This document shows, one piece after another, positions 1-5,111 of a stretch of DNA of 8,701 nt (within the stretch, counting starts at the first letter, position 1; every line of letters starts with the position of its first letter). A model generated the notes under the pieces. It had not been told where the DNA came from. It saw nothing but the letters and a program-made list of their open reading frames with translations, and made no database searches. The position numbers were made by a program, and so were the translations under genes. This DNA comes from JACRBK01 sp964427955 (GTDB lineage: Bacteria > Chloroflexota > Anaerolineae > Aggregatilineales > Aggregatilineaceae): contig CAYRWY010000245.1 in NCBI GenBank assembly GCA_964427955.1, positions 1 through 8,701 on the forward strand. Reading direction: 5' to 3'.

Positions 1-238
1 GGAGGTGATGGGGGAGGAGGATTTCGACCAGATCGACCTCCGGCAGCGCGAGCAGATCGTGATAGTCCGTGAACACCCGGTTGGCGGGAATCCCCCAGGC
101 GGCGGCGCGCGGCTGGCTGTTGGCGGGGTCGATGTCGCAGATCGCCACAATCCTGGCGCGGGGATTCTTGAGATATTCCAGCGCGTGCAGATCGGAGATC
201 CGCCCGGTGCCAATAAAACCTACTTTGAGTTGGTCCAT
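1..238 (-). CDS. Gfo/Idh/MocA-family oxidoreductase, N-terminal part (cut by window edge)
   Basis: The reverse strand reads from an ATG at 238 to the window edge, giving 79 codons of the N-terminal Rossmann domain of a Gfo/Idh/MocA oxidoreductase. Visible are a beta-alpha-beta start with VGFIGTGRIS (residues 6-15, a GxGxxS nucleotide-binding loop), AICDIDP (32-38, whose acidic residues typically contact the NAD(P) ribose), FTDYHDLLALPEVDLVEI (56-73) and LLPHH (74-78), which fits the family's V-x-I-x-x-P-x-x-x-H segment. Family members oxidise or reduce sugars, polyols or inositols with NAD(P) in the cytoplasm. The catalytic C-terminal half, which sets the substrate, is outside the window. A ribosome-binding site GAGAGG lies 5 bases before the ATG (244-249). 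The gene is 84 bp downstream of the iclR-type gene on the same strand, so it may be cotranscribed with it. A putative operator (250-266) abuts its ribosome-binding site, which suggests control by the neighbouring regulator. The family call is firm; the substrate is unknown. Confidence 0.88.
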   Translation of the reverse strand, partial: MDQLKVGFIGTGRISDLHALEYLKNPRARIVAICDIDPANSQPRAAAWGIPANRVFTDYHDLLALPEVDLVEILLPHHL

Positions 239-249
239 AAGTTCCTCTC

Positions 250-286
250 GTTGCATAATGAACAACTGTGTTGCGTAATAGGAGCA
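250..286. promoter_or_regulatory. Putative IclR operator copy A (250-266) with extra half-site (270-279)
   Basis: Positions 250-266 read GTTGCATAATGAACAAC, a GTTG-N9-CAAC palindrome. It matches the operator at 1096-1112 (read on the minus strand) in 15 of 17 bases and the one at 1167-1183 in 14 of 17. A further left half, GTTGCGTAAT, starts 20 bp on at 270, about two helical turns away, without a good right half. The element lies between the regulator and oxidoreductase genes and ends (minus-strand sense) right at the oxidoreductase ribosome-binding site. I see no convincing -35/-10 pair reading into the oxidoreductase here, so it may act on readthrough from the regulator promoter or on a weak promoter. 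The repeat is seen directly; that IclR binds it is inference. Confidence 0.6.
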
Positions 287-322
287 CTAAAAAGCCAGGG
301 CCGCAGCCGCTGGCTGGAAAGA

Positions 323-1066
323 CTACGAACGCTTGAAACTCAGCCGGTTGCTGAGCGCTTCGCTCACCTCGACTACCGCGGCGCCGACCTGGGGGAGCTG
401 CTCCAGGCCGATGCGCCCCGCCGGGCCCGAAATGCCAATCGCGCCGACCACTTTGCCGCGAAAGTCGTACACCGGCGCGGCCACACACCGCACACCGTAC
501 TCGTACTCTTCGTCATCGACGGCATAGCCCCGGCGGCGAGTCTGCTCCAGGTGGGCGCGCAGCGTCTCCAGGCTGGTGATCGTGCGCGGCGTGAAGGATG
601 GCAGTTCGGATGGCAGCGGCTCGCCGCCGAACGCGAGAAAACTCTTGCCCAAGGCCGTGCAGTGCAGCGGGGCCAGCGTGCCGACGCCGGTCGTCACGCG
701 CAGCGAGGCCAGCGACTCCACCTGATCGATATACATCGCCTGGCCCTGGGCCAGGATCGCCAGGTGCGCGCATTCGCCGGTCCGCTCGACGAGCTGGCGT
801 AGGAACGGTTTGGCCTGGTCCCGCAGCGGCATCCGCGTCAACAGGCTGCGACTGAGGCGCACGATCTGCGGACCCAGCCGGTAGCGGCGGGTATCGGTAT
901 CCTGCTCGGCATACCCATAAGAGGCCAGGGTCTGGACCAACCGGGAGGCGCTGCTCTTGTCCACGCCCAGTTCCGCCGCCAGTTCGGTGATGCCGATCCC
1001 GCCCTCGGCGGCAGCCATCAGGTCCAGAATTTTGAGACCACGCGCGAGTGATTGAATTTCAGCCAA
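323..1066 (-). CDS. IclR-family transcriptional regulator
   Basis: This 247-residue protein has the normal IclR length and both domains. An N-terminal winged helix-turn-helix spans about residues 5-65, with recognition-helix region GVDKSSASRLVQTL (34-47) followed by the wing RRYRLGP (60-66). A C-terminal effector-binding GAF-like domain spans about 80-240 and includes PLHCTALGKSFLA (133-145) and DDEEYEYGVRCVAAPVYD (184-201), both typical of the family. IclR proteins usually bind a small carbon-source metabolite and repress or activate a neighbouring catabolic operon. The start is a TTG (1064-1066): an in-frame TAA lies seven codons upstream, no ATG intervenes, and AAGGAG (1077-1082) lies 10 bases before it. 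Its promoter has a consensus -35 and -10 with a palindromic operator over the -10, so autoregulation is likely. It is divergent from the sugar transporter operon and followed by the oxidoreductase gene. The effector cannot be told from sequence. Confidence 0.93.
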   Translation of the reverse strand: MAEIQSLARGLKILDLMAAAEGGIGITELAAELGVDKSSASRLVQTLASYGYAEQDTDTRRYRLGPQIVRLSRSLLTRMPLRDQAKPFLRQLVERTGECAHLAILAQGQAMYIDQVESLASLRVTTGVGTLAPLHCTALGKSFLAFGGEPLPSELPSFTPRTITSLETLRAHLEQTRRRGYAVDDEEYEYGVRCVAAPVYDFRGKVVGAIGISGPAGRIGLEQLPQVGAAVVEVSEALSNRLSFKRS

Positions 1067-1095
1067 GAAAAATGAACTCCTTTATGCGTCAAGTT

Positions 1096-1112
1096 GTTGT
1101 GCATTATACAAC
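1096..1112. promoter_or_regulatory. Putative IclR operator copy B, over the regulator's own -10
   Basis: The plus strand reads GTTGTGCATTATACAAC, an inverted repeat with 5-base arms GTTGT/ACAAC. On the minus strand this is GTTGTATAATGCACAAC, which contains the TATAAT -10 box of the regulator promoter. It shares 14-15 of 17 positions with the copies at 250-266 and 1167-1183. Binding here should occlude RNA polymerase, giving negative autoregulation. The repeat is seen directly; the binding protein is inferred from its position. Confidence 0.65.
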
Positions 1113-1131
1113 GGACAGGCAGCGATGTCAA
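1103..1131 (-). promoter_or_regulatory. Sigma-70-type promoter for the IclR regulator gene
   Basis: Read on the minus strand, TTGACA (1131-1126) and TATAAT (1108-1103) are separated by exactly 17 bases, a full match to the primary sigma-factor consensus. Transcription should start near 1096, giving a leader of about 30 bases before the TTG start codon at 1066. The -10 lies inside operator copy B. Confidence 0.8.
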
Positions 1132-1147
1132 ACTAACGCCCACCATG

Positions 1148-1176
1148 TTGACAATTGTAAAACATAGTTGTATCAT
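1148..1176 (+). promoter_or_regulatory. Sigma-70-type promoter for the transporter operon
   Basis: TTGACA (1148-1153) and TATCAT (1171-1176) are separated by 17 bases; 11 of 12 box positions match consensus. Transcription should start near 1183, leaving a leader of about 95 bases before the binding-protein ATG at 1278. The -35 box is only 16 bp from the -35 box of the opposing regulator promoter, so the two promoters are back to back. The -10 is covered by operator copy C, which fits repression of the operon when the inducer is absent. Confidence 0.78.
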
Positions 1177-1183
1177 GAGCAAC
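1167..1183. promoter_or_regulatory. Putative IclR operator copy C, over the transporter -10
   Basis: GTTGTATCATGAGCAAC is a GTTG-N9-CAAC palindrome that agrees with the minus-strand reading of copy B at 14 of 17 positions. Its centre (1175) is 71 bp from the centre of copy B (1104), roughly seven helical turns, so two bound dimers could sit on nearly the same DNA face and cooperate or loop. Binding by the neighbouring IclR protein is inference. Confidence 0.63.
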
Positions 1184-1198
1184 AGAACAGGAATAAGA

Positions 1199-1288
1199 AT
1201 GCAAAAATTAGCAATGGGCCTACGCCTCGTCCTCACCATCAAGACCAAGTGTTCACTTTTAGAAAGGGGCTTTCAAAATGAAGCGTAA
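1199..1288 (+). CDS. Possible 29-codon leader ORF overlapping the binding-protein start
   Basis: An ATG at 1199 is preceded by AGGA (1189-1192) at a normal spacing of 6 bases, and opens a 29-residue frame beginning MQKLAMGLRLVLTIK and ending with TAA at 1286-1288. It lies wholly within the predicted mRNA leader and overlaps the binding-protein ATG (1278) by 11 bases in another frame. Terminating ribosomes could thus be coupled to, or compete with, initiation of the binding protein. The peptide resembles nothing I know, and a chance ORF of this length is quite possible. It is listed only because the start signal is good and the overlap is suggestive. Confidence 0.2.
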   Translation: MQKLAMGLRLVLTIKTKCSLLERGFQNEA

Positions 1289-2555
1289 GTTATTCCTCTC
1301 CGTTCTTTTAGCTTTCGCCATTGTGCTGGGGTTCGTCACACCGGTCGCCGGGCAGGATGGTGAAGTCAAGCAAGTCACCATCATGCATTATTTCAGCGGC
1401 GAGCTGGGCGCCAAGGCGCTGAGCGAGGTCCTGACGAACTTCATGGCCGCGCATAAGGACTTCGTGATCCTGAGCAATCCCATCGGGCACGAAGACTACA
1501 AGACCACCATCTTGATCATGCTGGCCGGGGACGAACCGCCGGATATGTTCTCCTACTGGGCGGGCGCCCGCGTGCAGTTCATCGTCGATTCGGACCGCCT
1601 GGCCCCCATCGACGACCTGTGGCAGTCGGCCAATCTGGACGCGATTCTGCCGGCCTCGCTCGTGCAGGGCGCGACGATCTATAATGGCCAGCACTACCTG
1701 GTGCCCTTCAACTATCACTATGCCGGATTATTCTATAATAAGCAGGTGTTCGCCGATGCCGGAATCGACACCCTGCCCACCACCTGGGACGAATTCCTGG
1801 CGGCCTGCGACAAGCTGAAGGCCGCGGGCGTCGCACCCCTTGCTCTGGGTTCGATGAACCGCTGGCCCGCGCAGTTCTGGTTCGACTATCTGCTGCTGCG
1901 CACGGCGGGACCGGACTACCGCGCCAAGTTGATGGCCGGTGAAGCCTCGTACACCGATCCCGAAGTCGTCAAGGCGATGGAAATGTGGAAAGACCTGGTA
2001 GACCGGGGCTACTTCTATCCCGATGCCAACGCCTACGACTGGACCGACGCCGGTGACCAGGTCGCGAACGGCGAAGCCGGGATGACCCTGATGGGCACCT
2101 GGCTGACGGGCTATTGGGATGGCAACGAGTTGGTCGCGGGTGAAGACTACGACGTGTTCCCCTTCCCCATCGTCGATCCCGCGCTGCCGGTGGCCGTGGT
2201 CGGCCCGGTGGATGGCTGGGTGATCAGCGCTGGAGCCAAGCACGGCGATAACGCCAAAGAATTGATGTCCTACCTGGTGAGCGATCTCGAAGCGCAGAAG
2301 ATCTGGGCGCTGGGCCAGGGCGCGCTGGCGGCCAACGTCAACGTCGATCCCGCCATGTACAGCCCGGTGATGACCAAAGCCCTGGACACCGTGAAGGCTG
2401 CCGATACCTTCGCCTTCAACTATGACCTGGCGACCACCCCGCCGATGGCGGAAGGTGGCCTGAATATGTTCGCCAAGTTCATGAACGATCCCAGCGGCTA
2501 CCAGAGCTACCTGGAAGAGACCGAGGCCGTCGCCAAGGACGTGTTCGGAAAATAA
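1278..2555 (+). CDS. ABC transporter extracellular solute-binding protein, carbohydrate type (family 1)
   Basis: This 425-residue protein has the length and layout of family 1 (SBP_bac_1) sugar-binding proteins such as MalE or UgpB. An N-terminal signal peptide has KRK at residues 2-4, a hydrophobic core at about 5-20 and VTPVAGQ at 20-26, with probable signal peptidase I cleavage near A24-G25-Q26. There is no lipobox cysteine. The mature part contains the family's usual segments: early MLAGDEPPDMFSYWAG (81-96), VPFNYHYAGLFYNKQVF (142-158), the following TTWDEFLAACDKLKAAG (168-184), and the later NGEAGMTLMGTWLTGYW (264-280). It should capture the substrate outside the cytoplasmic membrane and hand it to the two permeases encoded next. 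An AAAGGGG ribosome-binding site (1263-1269) lies 8 bases before the ATG. A 14-bp hairpin follows the stop, which probably raises its expression relative to the permeases. The sugar or polyol bound is not predictable from the sequence by eye. Confidence 0.92.
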   Translation: MKRKLFLSVLLAFAIVLGFVTPVAGQDGEVKQVTIMHYFSGELGAKALSEVLTNFMAAHKDFVILSNPIGHEDYKTTILIMLAGDEPPDMFSYWAGARVQFIVDSDRLAPIDDLWQSANLDAILPASLVQGATIYNGQHYLVPFNYHYAGLFYNKQVFADAGIDTLPTTWDEFLAACDKLKAAGVAPLALGSMNRWPAQFWFDYLLLRTAGPDYRAKLMAGEASYTDPEVVKAMEMWKDLVDRGYFYPDANAYDWTDAGDQVANGEAGMTLMGTWLTGYWDGNELVAGEDYDVFPFPIVDPALPVAVVGPVDGWVISAGAKHGDNAKELMSYLVSDLEAQKIWALGQGALAANVNVDPAMYSPVMTKALDTVKAADTFAFNYDLATTPPMAEGGLNMFAKFMNDPSGYQSYLEETEAVAKDVFGK

Positions 2556-2575
2556 CCACCGGTTAATGGGGGACA

Positions 2576-2606
2576 GTGTAGGGCAGAGCCAAGCTCTGCC
2601 CTACAC
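2576..2606 (+). promoter_or_regulatory. Perfect 14-bp hairpin between binding-protein and permease genes
   Basis: GTGTAGGGCAGAGC (2576-2589) and GCTCTGCCCTACAC (2593-2606) form a perfect 14-bp stem with a CAA loop, 20 bases after the binding-protein stop. No T-run follows, so it is not a standard intrinsic terminator. Hairpins in this place in sugar ABC operons (as between malE and malF) commonly protect the upstream mRNA from 3' exonucleases, giving excess binding protein. A dispersed palindromic repeat is another possible origin. The structure is seen directly; the role is inferred. Confidence 0.75.
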
Positions 2607-2635
2607 ACCACTACTTAAGACACGAGGAATCCACG

Positions 2636-3520
2636 TTGGTCAGATCCCGATGGTTGTGGAGAATCAGCTTTTTAACGCTCCCTTTGACTTTTTACGTCGC
2701 CGTGGTCGTCGCTCCCCTGCTGTATTCTTTCTACTACAGTTTGACCGATTGGAACGGCTTCAGTAAACACTATAATTATGTTGGGACCGAAAATTTCGAG
2801 AAGCTCCTCCGCGATCCCGTGTTCAGCAACGCGGTGGAGAATACCGTCGTCTGGATGATGGCGGCCATCATCGTCCCCACCGGGGGCGGGCTGCTGCTGG
2901 CGCTGCTGCTGCACGAAGGGGTGCGCGCGGCCAGCCTGTACAAATCACTCTTCTATTTCCCGATCAGCCTCTCGCTGGCGGTCATCGGCCAGGTGTGGAT
3001 CTGGATCTACCAGCCGCGCTGGGGGCTGCTGAACGTGACCCTGCGCTCCATCGGGCTGGACCAGTACGCGCGCGCCTGGCTCGCCAGGCCGGATTCCGCG
3101 CTGCCCGCCATCATCGGCGCGTGGTCCTGGCAGCAGATCGGGCTGGCGATGGTCATCTTCCTGGCCGGGCTGACTTCCGTCCCGACCGAACTGACCGAAG
3201 CCGCCCAGATCGACGGGGCCAACCGCCGCCAATCGCTGCGCCACGTGGTGATCCCGCTGCTCCGCCCGGCGTCGATTGTCGTCATCGCGCTGGCGGTGAT
3301 CAACTCGCTGAAAAGCTTCGACGTGGTCTACGTGATGACCAAGGGCGGGCCGTTCCACTCGTCGGACACCCTGGCGATCTTCATGTATAACGAATGCTTC
3401 CAGAAATACTACATGGGTTACGGGAGCGCGGCAGCGGTCGTGCTGTTTTTGATCGCCCTGATCATGGTGGCCCTCTATTTCTTCTGGCAAATGCGCTCGC
3501 TGGAGTCGATGTATGATTAG
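2636..3520 (+). CDS. ABC sugar transporter permease, MalF/UgpA type
   Basis: This is a 294-residue inner-membrane permease of the binding-protein-dependent transport (BPD_transp_1) family. Six hydrophobic segments can be seen at about residues 12-34, 70-98, 103-126, 156-180, 210-230 and 262-286. The EAA loop that docks on the ATPase is present as EAAQIDGANRRQSLRHVV (188-205) followed by IPLLRP. FDVVYVMTKGGP (228-239) and the preceding NSLKS are also typical of MalF/UgpA-like subunits. The start is a TTG (2636-2638) preceded by GAGGA (2624-2628) at 7 bases; no ATG occurs at the expected N-terminus. It pairs with the permease that follows, which overlaps it by 8 bp. No ATPase gene lies in the window, so the complex likely borrows a shared MsmK/UgpC-type ATPase encoded elsewhere. 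Confidence 0.93.
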   Translation: MVRSRWLWRISFLTLPLTFYVAVVVAPLLYSFYYSLTDWNGFSKHYNYVGTENFEKLLRDPVFSNAVENTVVWMMAAIIVPTGGGLLLALLLHEGVRAASLYKSLFYFPISLSLAVIGQVWIWIYQPRWGLLNVTLRSIGLDQYARAWLARPDSALPAIIGAWSWQQIGLAMVIFLAGLTSVPTELTEAAQIDGANRRQSLRHVVIPLLRPASIVVIALAVINSLKSFDVVYVMTKGGPFHSSDTLAIFMYNECFQKYYMGYGSAAAVVLFLIALIMVALYFFWQMRSLESMYD

Positions 3521-4385
3521 AGTTACCCCGGCTCAACATCAACCGCAGGAAAAACCGATCTCCACGCGGGTTTTTCGCTTCGTTCTGTACGTCTTCCTGA
3601 CGGCGCTGGTGCTGGTCTACTCGATCCCGGCGTTTGGCGTGATCATCACGTCGTTCAAAACCAACCGCGAAATTTCACGGCAAGGCTTGTGGTCGGCGCC
3701 GGACAAGATTCAGTTCGACAACTACCACAAAGCCTGGGTGGAGGGGAACGTCAAGACGTATGCCAAGAATTCCCTCCTGGTCACCATTCCCGCGACCATC
3801 GCGTCGATTCTGTTCGGCGTGCTGACCGGCTACACCATCAGCAAGCTGCCGTTTCGGGGCAGCCAGGCCTTGTTCGTGTTCGTCGTGGCCGGGATGTTCT
3901 ATCCCCCGCAGATCGTGCTGATTCCACTGTTCCGGATGTTCAACGAGATCAAGCTGTATGACACCCTATGGCCGATGATCATCGTGCATACGGCGTTCGG
4001 GCTGCCGATCTGCACGCTGCTGATGCGCAACTTCTTCATCACCGTCCCGACGGCGCTGCGCGAGGCGGCGATCATCGACGGCGCCAACGAAGGCCAGATT
4101 TTGCTGCTGGTCATGCTGCCGCTCAGTCTGCCCGCCCTGGCCGTGCTGGCGACGCTGCAATTCACCTGGATCTGGAACGATTTCCTGTGGCCGCTGATCT
4201 TCACCCAGTCCGACTCCAAACGGACCATCATGGTCGGGATCATCACCATGCGCGGCCAGTATTCGGTCGCATGGGGCGTGCAGGGCGCGATGTCGGTGAT
4301 TGCCAGCATCCCCACCCTGCTCATCTTCGTCTTCTTCCAGCGTTACTTCATTCGCGGCCTGACGCTCGGAGCCGTCAAAGGCTAA
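3513..4385 (+). CDS. ABC sugar transporter permease, MalG/UgpE type
   Basis: This 290-residue permease is the second half of the heterodimeric membrane channel. Six membrane segments lie at about residues 21-48, 84-108, 116-140, 150-172, 198-222 and 258-276. The EAA loop reads EAAIIDGANEGQILLLVM (184-201) followed by LPLSLP, and the C-terminus RYFIRGLTLGAVKG (277-290) is the usual ending of MalG-like subunits. The ATG lies inside the last codons of the first permease (ATGATTAG arrangement, 8-bp overlap), with GGAG (3502-3505) 7 bases upstream, which points to translational coupling and a 1:1 ratio. An 85-bp gap with a hairpin separates it from the enzyme genes downstream. Confidence 0.94.
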   Translation: MIRVTPAQHQPQEKPISTRVFRFVLYVFLTALVLVYSIPAFGVIITSFKTNREISRQGLWSAPDKIQFDNYHKAWVEGNVKTYAKNSLLVTIPATIASILFGVLTGYTISKLPFRGSQALFVFVVAGMFYPPQIVLIPLFRMFNEIKLYDTLWPMIIVHTAFGLPICTLLMRNFFITVPTALREAAIIDGANEGQILLLVMLPLSLPALAVLATLQFTWIWNDFLWPLIFTQSDSKRTIMVGIITMRGQYSVAWGVQGAMSVIASIPTLLIFVFFQRYFIRGLTLGAVKG

Positions 4386-4407
4386 GGGCGTGACCGGCGA
4401 AGGATCA

Positions 4408-4441
4408 AGACTTTTCTTTCGGCCTGCGGAGAGAAGAGTCT
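4408..4441 (+). promoter_or_regulatory. Hairpin between permease and isomerase genes
   Basis: AGACTTTTCTTTC (4408-4420) can pair with GAGAGAAGAGTCT (4429-4441) over 13 positions, including two G-U wobbles, around the 8-base loop GGCCTGCG. It lies 22 bases after the permease stop and 17 bases before the strong ribosome-binding site of the isomerase gene. No T-run follows, so a processing, stability or attenuation role is likelier than full termination. The structure is read from the sequence; the function is inferred. Confidence 0.55.
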
Positions 4442-4458
4442 CGACCGATTCGACCACC

Positions 4459-4466
4459 AAGGAGGT
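4459..4466 (+). promoter_or_regulatory. Strong ribosome-binding site that sets the isomerase start
   Basis: AAGGAGGT is a near-perfect anti-Shine-Dalgarno match ending 4 bases before the ATG at 4471. It rules out the longer reading that would begin at the GTG at 4390, whose extra 27 residues resemble no RpiB N-terminus and overlap the hairpin. Confidence 0.85.
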
Positions 4467-4470
4467 CAAT

Positions 4471-5097
4471 ATGAAAATCGCAGTGATCAACGAAACCAGC
4501 GCCGCCGACCGGAACGCGGACATCATGGCCGCCCTGGAAGGCTGCGGGCACACCGTCATCAACGCCGGGATGGTCAAAAATGGGGCCAAGCCGGAATTGA
4601 CCTACATCCACACCGGGCTGCTGGCGGCGCTGCTGCTCAACACGCGCCGCGTCGATTTTGTCGTCGGCGGGTGTGGGACCGGGCAGGGCTTTCTGAACTC
4701 AGTCATGCAGTATCCGGGCGTGTTTTGCGGCCATATCCTGAACGCCCTGGACGCCTGGCTGTTCACGCAGATCAACGGCGGCAACTGCATCTCGCTGATG
4801 CTAAACCAGGGCTACGGCTGGGCATCGGACGTGAACCTGAAATTCATCTTCCAGCACCTGTTCAGCGTCGAGGCGGGGATCGGCTATCCGCCGCACCGCC
4901 AGGCCTCGCAGCGCCAGTCACGCCAAACCCTGGTCGCGCTCTCCTCCGTGACCCACCGGCCCCTGGCCGAGATCATCACCGCGCTGCCTGACGAGGTGAT
5001 CAAACCGGCGCTGGAATTTCCAGGGATTGCGGAACTGCTCGATACCGCTACACTGGAAGAGGAGGTTCTCAAACACGCCTTGTTGAACCGTAAGTAG
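4471..5097 (+). CDS. RpiB/LacA/LacB-family sugar-phosphate isomerase homologue, long subfamily
   Basis: This 208-residue cytoplasmic protein has the RpiB/LacAB fold in about residues 1-140 and an extra C-terminal portion (about 141-208) like the 'ribose-5-phosphate isomerase' extension known as DUF3666. Core signatures are MKIAVINE (1-8), DFVVGGCGTGQG (62-73, holding the Cys68 that matches the RpiB enediol-forming cysteine, and Thr70), PGVFCGHI (82-89) and FTQINGGNCISL (98-109). RpiB enzymes interconvert aldose and ketose phosphates. Two positions differ from classical RpiB: the N-terminal Asp-His pair is Asn-Glu, and the QHNDTN histidine region reads TQINGGN. The substrate may therefore not be ribose 5-phosphate. 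C-terminal features include SVTHRPLAEII (159-169). It is the third functional part of the operon, after the permeases and 14 bp before the aldehyde dehydrogenase. The fold call is firm; the reaction is open. Confidence 0.85.
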   Translation: MKIAVINETSAADRNADIMAALEGCGHTVINAGMVKNGAKPELTYIHTGLLAALLLNTRRVDFVVGGCGTGQGFLNSVMQYPGVFCGHILNALDAWLFTQINGGNCISLMLNQGYGWASDVNLKFIFQHLFSVEAGIGYPPHRQASQRQSRQTLVALSSVTHRPLAEIITALPDEVIKPALEFPGIAELLDTATLEEEVLKHALLNRK

Positions 5098-5111
5098 AAA
5101 AGAGTAAAGAC

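Noticed and set aside
239..322. Dedicated promoter for the oxidoreductase
   Set aside because: Candidate -10-like CATTAT and TATTAC on the minus strand have no acceptable -35 at 16-18 bp.
5..802. Plus-strand frame of 265 codons at the left end
   Set aside because: It runs antisense across both the oxidoreductase and the IclR gene and their intergenic region, and has no family features.
1018..1248. Minus-strand frame of 76 codons across the divergent promoter region
   Set aside because: It spans both promoters and overlaps the start of the IclR gene in another frame; no supporting features.
2556..2635. Intrinsic terminator after the binding-protein gene
   Set aside because: The hairpin is strong but is followed by ACCACTACTTAAG rather than a T-run, and the permease genes continue in the same direction.
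4390..4470. Earlier GTG start for the isomerase homologue
   Set aside because: It would add residues unlike any RpiB start and cover a hairpin; the AAGGAGGT site points to the ATG at 4471.
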